DNA of 57,312 nucleotides from Candidatus Siliceabacter maunaloa (GTDB lineage: Bacteria > Actinomycetota > Thermoleophilia > Solirubrobacterales > Solirubrobacteraceae): the NCBI GenBank assembly GCA_024330185.1, contig JANDLV010000025.1, positions 1 to 57,312 on the forward strand, given 5' to 3'. Position numbers and translations under genes: made by a program. Positions 36,295 to 44,295 of the stretch are shown in pieces. The notes under the pieces were generated by a model. It worked only from the letters and a program-made list of their open reading frames with translations. It ran no database searches and was not told where the DNA came from. Each line of letters starts with the position of its first letter. Within the stretch, counting starts at the first letter, position 1.

Positions 36295-37083
36295 TCAGAC
36301 GCGGGTGGCGGCGCCGTTGCCCGCGATCGAGCCGTCGACCAGGCCGCGCGCGATCTGCTCGATCGCGGCGACCGCGGGGCCGTCGGGCGCGAAGTCCAGC
36401 GGTGAGCTGCCCGCCCGCTCGGCGCCGGGCATCGCCTCGTCGAAGGGGATGATCCCGCCGACCTCGAGCTCGTTGCGCTGCGCGAACTCGCGCACCGCCT
36501 CGAGGTCGCTCTCGTCGCGCACCTTGTTGGCGATCAGCGCGACCTGCTCGAGACCGAGGTCTCGACCCAGCGCCGCCATGCGACGACCGGTCTCGAGCGA
36601 CTTGAAGTAGGGCTCGACGACCAGCAGCATGGCGTCGGCGTACTGCGCGGTGCCGCGCGAGAGGTGCTCCGGGGACGCCTCGGTGTCGAGGATGCAGAAG
36701 TCGCCACGCGCTTCCGACGCCACTTCGATCACGCTACGAACCGTAGCGTGCATGCTGCACAGTCAGCCGGTGCCGGCGTGCTGAGGGTGCGCCATCACGA
36801 GCAGCGTCACGCCGTCAGGACCCCTCAGCGAATGCGACTCGCAGACCTCCTCGAGCGTCTTGGAGAGCTCGATCCCGTTCTCCGTGCGCCGCAGCAGGTT
36901 GCTCGGGAGCGTGGGCATGTCGTGCATGCGCTCCGGGGCGATGCCCAGCGTGACGACCAGGTTGGGGTTGGAGTCCCCATCGATGGCGATGACGCGGTGG
37001 CCGGCACGACCCAGCACCCGGGCGATAGTGCCCGAGAACGAGGTCTTGCCGGAACCGCCCTTGCCCGCGACCGCGAGCTTCAT
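36295..37083 (-). CDS. Selenocysteine-containing CooC/MinD-like ATPase (in-frame UGA at 36763-36765)
   Basis: Read through the UGA this is a 262-residue protein. The N-half has MKLAVAGKGGSGKTSFSGT (deviant Walker A) and DGDSNPNLVVTLGI; the C-half has CILDTEASPEHLSRG, VVEPYFKSLETGRRM and LIANKVRDESDLE, the CooC family pattern. The UGA is residue 107 in HAGTG-U-LCSMHATV. A paralogue at 49730 also has UGA here, and the one at 44725 has Cys108 in the same column. In CooC, which loads nickel into CO dehydrogenase, a C-x-C pair binds the metal; here it is U-x-C. A 9-bp hairpin follows the UGA at SECIS distance. It is the last gene, 3 bp after three coiled-coil membrane proteins. Cytoplasmic nucleotide-driven metal or redox switch is inferred. 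Automatic callers will split it in two. Confidence 0.85.
36730..36750 (-). promoter_or_regulatory. SECIS-like hairpin after UGA (ATPase 1)
   Basis: CACGCTACG-GTT-CGTAGCGTG, a perfect 9-bp stem, starts 12 nt after the UGA, so the apical loop lies about 20 nt downstream. This is the geometry of bacterial SECIS elements, with GGUU at the apex (GGUC in E. coli fdhF). Confidence 0.75.
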
Positions 37084-37086
37084 CGG

Positions 37087-37965
37087 TTACTGCGCGCAGT
37101 AATCGGTGGGGCCCGCGAGGTTGATCAGGTCCGAGCAGTCGATCGAGTTCGCGTGGCCGTGGATCGCGCCGGGACCATCGGTGCTGTGCCCCGCGGACCC
37201 GAGCAGGCTTGGTCCGACGAACTCGCGGATGGGCGTGAAGTCGCTCTTGAGCAGGCGCGCACCCTCGATGCCCACGTCCGCGCGCCTGTTGATGGCGGCG
37301 ACCCCGGTGTCGATCGACTGCGTCACCGGGTCGAGCTCCCGGAACGTGCCCAGGATGCTGTCCACCGACGCCTTGATCGAGCCGCCGTCGGTGGCGCCGA
37401 TCGGGCCGACCTTGTCGAAGACCGACGAGACGCGGCGGTTGATCGACCCGACGTCGGCGCCGACCGAGCTGACCCTGCCGTTGATCGACTGCACGTTCCC
37501 ACCGATCGAGTTGACGGTGCCGTTGATCGACACCACGTTTCCGTTGATCGCGCCGACCGTGTCGTTGATCGAACCGGCCGTGTCGTTGATCGCCAGGGCA
37601 TTGCCGTTGATCGCCTCCGCGGTCCCGTTGATGGCCCTGGCGGTCACGAGGATCGACGCCGCCCTGCGGTCGATGCTCCTGGCCTCCCCGATGATGCGGT
37701 CGGCCTGACCGGTGAGGGGGGCGGCCGCGTCGCGGATCTGCGCGGTGAGGTCTGCCGTCTCCTCGGCGAGCTTGACGTTGTCGGTGTTCTCGTCGATCGG
37801 CAGGACCTGGGCGTTGATCAGCGGGAGGGCGTTGTCGATCTCGCGTGCGTTGACCAGTGTGCCGGTGAGCATCAGGACCGCCGCGAGCGCCCAGACGATC
37901 ACCACGACGAGCACGATCCCCGGCAGTGAGGGCGCCAGCCCGAGTGTTGCGCTTCTCTCTCTCAT
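37087..37965 (-). CDS. Single-pass membrane protein with heptad (IN-x5) coiled-coil repeats, 1
   Basis: 292 residues: basic N-terminus, one transmembrane helix (GIVLVVVIVWALAAVLML, ~16-34), then an extracytoplasmic stretch. Residues ~111-182 repeat every seven residues as INGTAEA, INGNALA, INDTAGS, INDTVGA and so on, placing Ile and Val/Ala at coiled-coil core positions with Asn beside the Ile. Two Cys lie in the C-terminal tail (SIDCSDL, TDYCAQ). Homologous in design to the next two upstream genes; the Sec ATPase follows 3 bp later. No known domain recognised; the layout recalls MCE proteins but no MCE domain is seen. Confidence 0.8.
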   Translation of the reverse strand: MRERSATLGLAPSLPGIVLVVVIVWALAAVLMLTGTLVNAREIDNALPLINAQVLPIDENTDNVKLAEETADLTAQIRDAAAPLTGQADRIIGEARSIDRRAASILVTARAINGTAEAINGNALAINDTAGSINDTVGAINGNVVSINGTVNSIGGNVQSINGRVSSVGADVGSINRRVSSVFDKVGPIGATDGGSIKASVDSILGTFRELDPVTQSIDTGVAAINRRADVGIEGARLLKSDFTPIREFVGPSLLGSAGHSTDGPGAIHGHANSIDCSDLINLAGPTDYCAQ

Positions 37966-37974
37966 CGTGATCTC

Positions 37975-38937
37975 CTAGCAGGGGCCGTTTCGCACGAGCC
38001 CTGAGTCCAGGGTCTCCAAGAGCTCCGAGGCCGCTCCCAGGAGGTCCGCGGACCCCTCGCTCAGGATCGGCGCCTCGCAGATGCTCGTGAGGTGCTCGTT
38101 GACCTGCACCAGCCCACCCGTGATCTCGAGTGCGTCGTTCCTGACCGGCAGCAGGCCTGCGGGGTTGTTGCCGGGGCCGGTGAGCTCGTTGTCCTCATCG
38201 TTGGCATCGCCCTCCCGCTCGAAGGGACCGCCGTTGAGGAACCGCACCCGGCGCCAGATGCCGTTGGTGCCGAGGGCCTCCGCCGAGGGTGGGTCTGTCG
38301 CCTGCGACCTCTGGGCGTCCTTCAGCGTGGTGTCGATCCGGCCCGCCAACCTGCGGATGCTGACGAGCTCACTCGAGGTGTCGTCCAGCGAGGGCGAGAT
38401 GTCCTGGAGCGTGCCCGAGGTGTCGTCCAGCGAGGGCGAGATGCCCTGGAGGGTCCCCGAGGTGTCGTCCAGCGAGCCCGAGATGGTCACCAGCGTGCCC
38501 GAGGTGTCCACCAGCAGGCCGGTGATGTCCCCGAGCTGGTTGGAGGTGTCCACCAGCGATGCATCGGTGTTCACCAGCGAGCCGTCGGTGTCCACCAGCG
38601 ATGCGTCGGTGTCCCCCAGCGAGGAGTCGATGGATCCCAGCCTGCCGCGGATCGACCCCAGCTCGCCGAGGATGTCGTCGGCCTGACCCGGGATCGGCTT
38701 CAGCGACGCGTCGATGAGCCTCAGGTTCTTGTTGATGGTCTCGATGGAGTCGGGCAGCGGTGCGGCGTCGCCGCCGATGCCCGTGACCGCGGAGTCGGCC
38801 TCGAACAGGTTGTCGTCAATCGACGAGAGCGAGCTGACGATGCCGATCAGGAAGCCGATGACGACCACCACGACGAGCGCGGCGATGGTGATCCAGATCC
38901 AGAGCCACCTGATGAACGTGGGTGCTGCTTCACGCAT
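37975..38937 (-). CDS. Single-pass membrane protein with heptad coiled-coil repeats, 2
   Basis: 320 residues: transmembrane helix WIWITIAALVVVVVIGFLIG (~13-33), then heptads of the form SLVDTDG, SLVNTDA, TLVTISG, SLDDTSG, TLQDISP (~residues 95-195). The C-terminal domain has RRVRFLNGGPFEREGD and two Cys (TSICEAP, RNGPC at the very end). Middle gene of the coiled-coil triad, 12 bp after the first and 9 bp before the third. Function unknown; extracytoplasmic rod-like oligomer is inferred. Confidence 0.8.
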   Translation of the reverse strand: MREAAPTFIRWLWIWITIAALVVVVVIGFLIGIVSSLSSIDDNLFEADSAVTGIGGDAAPLPDSIETINKNLRLIDASLKPIPGQADDILGELGSIRGRLGSIDSSLGDTDASLVDTDGSLVNTDASLVDTSNQLGDITGLLVDTSGTLVTISGSLDDTSGTLQGISPSLDDTSGTLQDISPSLDDTSSELVSIRRLAGRIDTTLKDAQRSQATDPPSAEALGTNGIWRRVRFLNGGPFEREGDANDEDNELTGPGNNPAGLLPVRNDALEITGGLVQVNEHLTSICEAPILSEGSADLLGAASELLETLDSGLVRNGPC

Positions 38938-38949
38938 GTCTATCGCCTC

Positions 38950-40113
38950 CTATCGGCCCAGTCCGGGAAGTTCGGGGAGCAGGCGCTCCAGCACGTCGCG
39001 CGGAGGCCGCTCGTCGGGGTCCCTGTCGCCACCGAGGAGGCCGGGCACCAGGTCGTCGACGAGCTCGTTGACCTGCCTGGGCGTCAGCTTCCTCAGGTCC
39101 ACGTCCACGGGCAGCCGGTCGGTCACCCGGTCGGTCACCGCGGGCCGGTCGGGCTGCGAGGACTGGCTCCTCGACCCACCGCTTCCGCCGGACGCGGGTG
39201 CTTCGAGCTTGTTGTTCCTCTCGACCGGCGGAGGCTTGTCGAGCATCTCCGCAGGCTCATCATCATCATCATCTGACTGCCTAGTGGCCGAGACACCCTG
39301 GCTTGACTGGGGTGTCCCCCCCTGCGACTGACCCTGACAGTCGCCGTCGTCCCCGGCCTGTCCGAAGAGCTTGCGGTCGATGCATGCGGCGGTCTGGTTG
39401 GCATCCCCGGCCTGGCCGAGGATGTTGCCCGTGTCGCCCTTGACCGTCGCCACGAGGTCGAGGGTCACGTCGAGGTTCGTGTTGATCAACTCCACGTCCC
39501 TGTCGACCTTGCGCGCGGTGTCGATGATCGAGGCCGCCAGGGAGTCGATGCCGACGGCGCTGTCGTTGATCTCGCCGGCGCTGGTGTTGATCCTGCCGGC
39601 GCTCGAGTTGATCTCGCCGGCGCTGGTGTCGATGCTGCCCGCGCTCGAGTTGATCGCGCCGGCCGTGGAGTTGATGGAGCCCGCGCTCGAGTTGATCTCT
39701 CCGGCCGCGCCGTTGATCTCGCCGGCGTTGGCGTTGATGGTGCCGGCCGTCGTGTTGATGCTGCCGGCCGTCGAGTTGATGCTGCCGGCCGTCGAGTTGA
39801 TGCTGCCGGCCTTCGAGTTGATCGAGGCGGCGCGCGTGTCGATGCCCGTCGCCGTGGAGACGATGCGACCGAGCTGGGTGTCCAGCGGCCGGGCCGAGTT
39901 GAGGATCGACTCAGCCAGCTCGTTGGTGCGGTTGAGCTGGACGACCGAATCGGTCGCCTCGTTGATGCCACGCCCGGTGGTGGCGATGTTCTGCGCCTTG
40001 GCGTTGATCGCCTGCGCCTCTTGGACCGTGCGCGCCAACAGCACTGCGGCAACCCCGACTACTGCCACCACAATGACCAGCACGATCACGCTCGTGAACG
40101 TGAAACCTCTCAT
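38950..40113 (-). CDS. Single-pass membrane protein with heptad (IN-x5) coiled-coil repeats, 3; first gene of operon
   Basis: 387 residues from ATG 40113 (AAGGAGGCG upstream). Transmembrane helix SVIVLVIVVAVVGVAAVLL (~8-27), then ~15 heptads such as INSKAGS, INSTAGS, INTTAGT, INANAGE, INSSAGR (~85-190), then a Cys pair region (TAACIDRK, DGDCQG), an acidic/Gln-rich linker and a Pro/Arg-rich end (PRQVNELVDDLVPGLLGG). The DNA repeats every 21 bp with strong codon bias for INS, so the repeat probably grew by local duplication. Leads the four-gene operon ending in the Sec ATPase. Confidence 0.8.
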   Translation of the reverse strand: MRGFTFTSVIVLVIVVAVVGVAAVLLARTVQEAQAINAKAQNIATTGRGINEATDSVVQLNRTNELAESILNSARPLDTQLGRIVSTATGIDTRAASINSKAGSINSTAGSINSTAGSINTTAGTINANAGEINGAAGEINSSAGSINSTAGAINSSAGSIDTSAGEINSSAGRINTSAGEINDSAVGIDSLAASIIDTARKVDRDVELINTNLDVTLDLVATVKGDTGNILGQAGDANQTAACIDRKLFGQAGDDGDCQGQSQGGTPQSSQGVSATRQSDDDDDEPAEMLDKPPPVERNNKLEAPASGGSGGSRSQSSQPDRPAVTDRVTDRLPVDVDLRKLTPRQVNELVDDLVPGLLGGDRDPDERPPRDVLERLLPELPGLGR

Positions 40114-40165
40114 CGACCAGCACGCCTCCTTCGCAGGTTCTCTCCCGGCACTGCAACTGGCCACG

Positions 40166-40195
40166 AGACTAGACGTAAGTGCGCCCGACATACAA
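40166..40195 (-). promoter_or_regulatory. Promoter of the coiled-coil/Sec-ATPase operon
   Basis: Minus strand TTGTAT (40190-40195), 18-bp spacer, TAGTCT (40166-40171), about 50 bp before the ATG of the first gene. Confidence 0.4.
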
Positions 40196-40206
40196 CTCCG
40201 AACCGT

Positions 40207-40233
40207 CGGAGGACCCCGGAGACGGGTCCTCCG
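40207..40233 (-). terminator. Terminator-like hairpin downstream of the 40277-40927 gene
   Basis: CGGAGGACCC and GGGTCCTCCG form a perfect 10-bp stem with a 7-nt loop, placed between the stop at 40277 and the promoter of the next operon. There is no long U-tract, as often in high-GC actinobacteria. Confidence 0.55.
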
Positions 40234-40276
40234 AGCGGTCCTCCGAGCGGTACGGGGAGGGCCTCAGCGGCTGCGA

Positions 40277-40927
40277 TCAGCCGCGACCGGCCCCGCTCGG
40301 GACGAGCCGCTGCGACTCGGCCTCGGGCCGCGTCCGCGCCTCCATCTCGTCGAGCGCCAGCAGCGCGCGCTCGTAGTCGTCGTAGCGGCGGAAGGGCCGC
40401 AGCCACGCCCAGCCGTTGCGCTGCGACAGCTCCGCGGTCCGATCCCGCTCGCCGGTGTCGCGCCGGGGTGCGGGGCTCGTGGTCCGCATGGGGAGGGAGC
40501 GCGGGGAGCGCTTGGCGGGGGAGCGCGCCTCGAGGACGGGCCGCTCGGCACGGGCGCGGGTGCGCGCCTGCGAGGCCTTGTGCGCCGCGATCGCCGCGTT
40601 CAGGGACACCACCGGCGCCGACTCGGGCTCCGCCCCGATGCTCGTCTCGAGCAGCGTGCGCAGCGTGCGCAGCTCAGGCTCGCTCGCCGGTCGGGCCAGC
40701 CGCGCGCCGGCGAACCGGTCCCAGGCCCGGGCGAAGGGCGCGCCGATCCGCTTTGACGGAGGGCTCGCGGTGGCGTAGATCGGGCAGACGCCGCCGCGAG
40801 GGTTGCCGTCCGCTCCGACGATGATGGACTCCGACTGGATCCCCTCGAGCATCGCCCGCCGGGTGGCGAGCGGCAGCCGGTCGACCGCCGCTCTCAACTC
40901 GTCTGTCCTTACCGCGTGTCGTCCCAT
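40277..40927 (-). CDS. Protein of unknown function, basic
   Basis: 216 residues from ATG 40927 (MGRHAVRTDELRAAVDRLPL). The N-half includes LEGIQSESIIVGADGNPRGGVCPIYA, which looks like a small folded domain with one Cys; the middle is Arg/Ala-rich and low in complexity; the end is WAWLRPFRRYDDYERALLALDEM. No membrane helix. Not recognised. GAGGTACTC precedes the start. Confidence 0.6.
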   Translation of the reverse strand: MGRHAVRTDELRAAVDRLPLATRRAMLEGIQSESIIVGADGNPRGGVCPIYATASPPSKRIGAPFARAWDRFAGARLARPASEPELRTLRTLLETSIGAEPESAPVVSLNAAIAAHKASQARTRARAERPVLEARSPAKRSPRSLPMRTTSPAPRRDTGERDRTAELSQRNGWAWLRPFRRYDDYERALLALDEMEARTRPEAESQRLVPSGAGRG

Positions 40928-41124
40928 CGAGTACCTCCGCCTGCGTTGATCCGCATCGACTCCAAGGCGTCCGAGGCTAGGGCGGGTCGTCGCCCCGATC
41001 AAGGGTCTGCCTGCCGGTGCACGGGAAGTTTCAGAAGGGCGACCTACGCGGGCGGGCGCGAGTCTGGATACGCTGGGTGCGTGCGGCACCCAACGGTGTC
41101 GACGGTCGCCATCGGGAGGAGACT

Positions 41125-41667
41125 ATGGAGGGAAGAATGCGAGAGCGGTCCGCATCGACGGGACGCGGCAACGTGGCACGGACGTTCGCGCTTGTGATCG
41201 GGTTGGGCTACGTGGCCGCAGGATTGATCGGCTTCACGGCCACGGGCTTCAGCGGCCCCGTCGTCCTGAATACCGAAGATGCGTTTCTGGGCTTCTTCGA
41301 CCTGAACATCTTCCACAACATCGTGCACGTCGCGATCGGCGGGGGGCTGCTCGTCGCGTCGCGGATGAGGGACCTATCCATCACCCAGGGGGCGCTCGTC
41401 GGCGTCGGGCTCTTCTACCTGCTCGCCGCCCTGCTCGGGTTCCTCAACTACCTGCAGCTCATCTCCATCAACACCAGCCTGTCGGTGGACAACTTCTTCC
41501 ACCTGCTCACCGGTGCCGTGGCGCTCATCTTCGGCCTGATCGGGATCCGCCAGACGGAGGAGGCGGTGCCCGCGAGGGCGAGCGTTGCCTCGGCAGGGCT
41601 TCGGCCGATCGAGGAACGCCGTGCGCAGTGGGACAAGGACGCGGCGTACAGGGAGGAGAAGTACTAG
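41125..41667 (+). CDS. DUF4383-type membrane protein
   Basis: 180 residues, four helices: TFALVIGLGYVAAGLIGF, FHNIVHVAIGGGLLVAS, GALVGVGLFYLLAALLGF and FFHLLTGAVALIFGLIG. The NIFHNIVHVAIGG and DNFFHLLTGAVAL motifs fit DUF4383, of unknown function and common in actinobacteria. GGGAGGAG precedes the ATG; a second ATG at 41137 is possible. Confidence 0.75.
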   Translation: MEGRMRERSASTGRGNVARTFALVIGLGYVAAGLIGFTATGFSGPVVLNTEDAFLGFFDLNIFHNIVHVAIGGGLLVASRMRDLSITQGALVGVGLFYLLAALLGFLNYLQLISINTSLSVDNFFHLLTGAVALIFGLIGIRQTEEAVPARASVASAGLRPIEERRAQWDKDAAYREEKY

Positions 41668-41694
41668 GGCCCCTACCAGCGACGGGCCTCAGCG

Positions 41695-42300
41695 ATGCCG
41701 GCTGAGGCCCGCGTGGGGGTCGGGCCCGCCACCCGGCGCAGGTGGATCGCGGCGGGTGTCGCGGTGGTCATCCTGGTCGGTGGCGCCGCGATGTTGATCG
41801 GGCGCGAGCTGATCACCCCCGATCTGCCCGATCCACCGGCTCGAGCGGCGGACGGCCTCGTCGCGTTCGCCGACCCGCAGGCCGGGATCTCGATCTCGCA
41901 CCCACCCGGCTGGCGGCGCATCGCCTCGGCCGATCCCGCGGTGGCGCTGCTGGCCGAGGGTGACGGCGCCTCGATGCTGGTGCGGACGGCCGACCTCGGG
42001 GTCGAGGTCGGGAACCTCGACACGGCGAAGGAGGTCAGCGACGACCTCGTGCGTGCCGGGCAGCCGACGCTGCTGCGCCCGCCCAAGCAGGTGACCCTCG
42101 GCGGACTGCCGGGGTACCTCTACCTTTACACGTTCCCGGACGCCGCCACCGGGCAGCGGGGGGCCCACGCGCACTACTTCCTCTTCCGCGATCAGACGCT
42201 GATCACGGTCGTCTTCCAGACCGTGCCGGCCGAGGGCTTCGCCACGCTCGCACCGCTCTTCGACCGGATCGCGGAGACGCTGCGCGCGAGCCCGGGCTGA
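41695..42300 (+). CDS. Membrane-anchored extracytoplasmic protein of unknown function
   Basis: 201 residues: N-terminal transmembrane helix (WIAAGVAVVILVGGAAMLIG) and an outer domain with ISISHPPGWRRIASAD, ASMLVRTADLGVEVGN and HYFLFRDQTLITVVFQTVP, a pattern seen in LpqN/PsbP-like beta-sheet domains. Precise family not recognised. It lies 27 bp after the DUF4383 gene. Confidence 0.6.
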   Translation: MPAEARVGVGPATRRRWIAAGVAVVILVGGAAMLIGRELITPDLPDPPARAADGLVAFADPQAGISISHPPGWRRIASADPAVALLAEGDGASMLVRTADLGVEVGNLDTAKEVSDDLVRAGQPTLLRPPKQVTLGGLPGYLYLYTFPDAATGQRGAHAHYFLFRDQTLITVVFQTVPAEGFATLAPLFDRIAETLRASPG

Positions 42301-42332
42301 GCCTGGACTCACGGCTCAGCGGCTGCGACGGT

Positions 42333-42689
42333 TCAGCCGTCGCCCATCAGGCGCTTACGCTCGCGGATGAAGTTCTCCTCGCTCAGCGTGCCGGCGGCGC
42401 GCAGCTCGGTGAGGCGCTCCACCGCGGCCAGGCGGGCGTAGTCGGGATCGGGCGCTCCCAGTGCACCGGACAGCGCGGCCACAGCGGCGCGCCGCTCCTC
42501 GGGCGTGAGCGTCGACACGTCGGCGGGGAGGCGCCGGCGCCCGCCGTGCTCGTCGGTATAGACGAGCCTGCCCCCCGGCGCATCGTCGGCCTTGCGCAGG
42601 CGAGCGAGCGATTTCTCCTTGTCGACCTCCCAGGCGGGCTCGCGATCGGCGTCGCTGGCATCGTCCCGTGGCGGCCTCTCGTCACTCAT
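42333..42689 (-). CDS. Small SHOCT-like domain protein
   Basis: 118 residues. Acidic N-terminus, central TDEHGGRRRLPADVSTLTPEE, and C-terminal RLTELRAAGTLSEENFIRERKRLMGDG, which matches the SHOCT pattern (short C-terminal oligomerisation helix pair). Divergent from the ATPase at 42762. Confidence 0.65.
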   Translation of the reverse strand: MSDERPPRDDASDADREPAWEVDKEKSLARLRKADDAPGGRLVYTDEHGGRRRLPADVSTLTPEERRAAVAALSGALGAPDPDYARLAAVERLTELRAAGTLSEENFIRERKRLMGDG

Positions 42690-42761
42690 GTCGTTCCCTC
42701 CGGTTCGCTCTCGACCTGGGGCTGATCCTACCGGCTGCGCGAACGGATAACGTCCCGCGCC

Positions 42762-43517
42762 GTGAGGGTCGCCGTGGTCGGGAAGGGCGGAGCGGGCAAG
42801 TCCGTGATCTCGGGCACGATGGCGCGCGTCCTGGCCCGCGACGGCAGCCGCGTGCTCGCATTGGACTCGGACCTCCTGCCCGGCCTGTCGCTGAGCCTGG
42901 GGGCGGGCCCGGATCCGCCCGAGCCGCCGCTGCGCGAGGCCGCCGAGAAGGACGAGGACGGGCGCTGGCGGCTGAAGAAGGGCATCGGTCCGGTGCGCGC
43001 GGTCAGACGCTACGCGACCGACGCGCCCGACGGCATCCGCCTGCTGCAGTGCGGCAAGACCCCGCGCGAGGGACTGGAGCCGATCATGGGGGCGGTGAAC
43101 GCGTTCTACCGGGTGGTCCACCGCCTGGAGCGGGCGCGGACCTTCGACGACTGGGCCCTGGTCGGCGATCTCCCCGCGGGCCCCCGTCAGGTCGCCTTCG
43201 GCTGGGCGCCCTACGCGCAGACCTTCGTCGCGGTGGTCCAGCCGACGGCGCAGTCGGCGCTGGCGGCCCGGCGGGTCGTGCGCGTCGCGCGCATGCGCGA
43301 GGGGGCGCGGGCGGTGCTCGTGGCCAATCGCGTCACCGGCCCTGCCGACGTCCGTCACGTGGAGAAGCTCGTGGGCGAGTCCGTGCTGGCCGCCGTGCCG
43401 GCCGACGAGGGCGTGGCCCGCGCCGAGCGGCTGGGAATCGCGCCGATCGACCACGCTCCCGCCTCCCCGGCGGTCGCGGAGATCGAGCGACTTGTGGCAG
43501 CGCTCGCCGGGGGCTAG
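42762..43517 (+). CDS. CooC/MinD-like P-loop ATPase without C-x-C (paralogue)
   Basis: 251 residues from GTG. Deviant Walker A VAVVGKGGAGKSVISG and DSDLLPGLSLSLG start. The middle differs from the others: instead of C-x-C there is LLQCGKTPREGLEPIMG with a single Cys. The CooC acidic motif is GDLPAGPRQVAFG rather than DxEAxxEH. C-terminal VLVANRVTGPADV and the PADEGVARAERLG tail are alike. It is followed 10 bp later by a second ATPase, so the two may form a pair. Confidence 0.8.
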   Translation: MRVAVVGKGGAGKSVISGTMARVLARDGSRVLALDSDLLPGLSLSLGAGPDPPEPPLREAAEKDEDGRWRLKKGIGPVRAVRRYATDAPDGIRLLQCGKTPREGLEPIMGAVNAFYRVVHRLERARTFDDWALVGDLPAGPRQVAFGWAPYAQTFVAVVQPTAQSALAARRVVRVARMREGARAVLVANRVTGPADVRHVEKLVGESVLAAVPADEGVARAERLGIAPIDHAPASPAVAEIERLVAALAGG

Positions 43518-43527
43518 CCTTCGGGTC

Positions 43528-44265
43528 ATGAAGATCGCGGTGGCAGGCAAGGGCGGGGCGGGCAAGACCACGGTGTCGGGCACGGTGGCGCGCGCGCTTG
43601 CGCGCGCAGGACACTCGGTGCTCGCTCTCGACGCGGACGCCAACCCGATGCTCGGCGTCTCGCTGGGGGTCGGTCCCGAGCAGACCGAGCTGCTGCTCGG
43701 CGTGCGCCAGGGCGTCGAGGCCGGTGAGGTTGAGCACGAGCCCACCGTCGAGGGGATGGTCGAGCGCTTCGGCGCCGACGCTCCCGACGGCGTGCGGCTC
43801 GTGGTCGCCAATCGGATCGAGACCGAGAACCCGGGCTGCCAGTGCTGCGGGGTATCCCCCGACCAGCTCCTGCGCGAGCTGGAGGACGGCGGCCGCACGG
43901 TGATCTGCGACCTCGAGGCCGGCTTGGGCACGGTCCTCCGCCTGGCCCCCGGCAACGCCGACGTCGTCCTCGTGGTCGCCAACCCGACCGCGAAGGCGCT
44001 CGAGGTGGCGCGCCGCGCGGTCGCCATAGCCGCCGACAAGACCGAGGTGATCGTGCTCGCCAACCGGGTCCGCGACGACGCGGACCTCGAGGCCATCGCC
44101 GCCGCGATCCCCGATCGCGAGCTGATCGTCATCCCCGAGGACGCGACCATCGCCCGCGCCGACCGCGACGGGCTCGCGCCGATCGATCTCGACCCGTACT
44201 CACCGGGGGTCCAAGCCCTCGTGGCGCTCGCGGACCGCCTAGCGGGCGCGCCGGTCCCGGCCTGA
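43528..44265 (+). CDS. CooC-like ATPase with CQCC metal-binding motif
   Basis: 245 residues. MKIAVAGKGGAGKTTVSGT, DADANPMLGVSLG, then ENPGCQCCGVSPDQLLREL with Cys104, Cys106 and Cys107, the C-x-C motif of CooC nickel chaperones. It continues ICDLEAGLGTVLRLAPGN, ANPTAKALEVARR and VLANRVRDDADLE. It shows the all-Cys state of the motif that is U-x-C in the two Sec paralogues. No CO dehydrogenase gene is in the window, so the client is unknown. Confidence 0.85.
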   Translation: MKIAVAGKGGAGKTTVSGTVARALARAGHSVLALDADANPMLGVSLGVGPEQTELLLGVRQGVEAGEVEHEPTVEGMVERFGADAPDGVRLVVANRIETENPGCQCCGVSPDQLLRELEDGGRTVICDLEAGLGTVLRLAPGNADVVLVVANPTAKALEVARRAVAIAADKTEVIVLANRVRDDADLEAIAAAIPDRELIVIPEDATIARADRDGLAPIDLDPYSPGVQALVALADRLAGAPVPA

Positions 44266-44295
44266 TCCGCCGGGGCGGCTTCTCGTGTCCCCGGC

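Noticed and set aside
39550-39840. Regular 21-bp repeats resembling a CRISPR-like array
   Set aside because: The units are contiguous, in frame and encode heptads of a membrane protein; there are no spacers.
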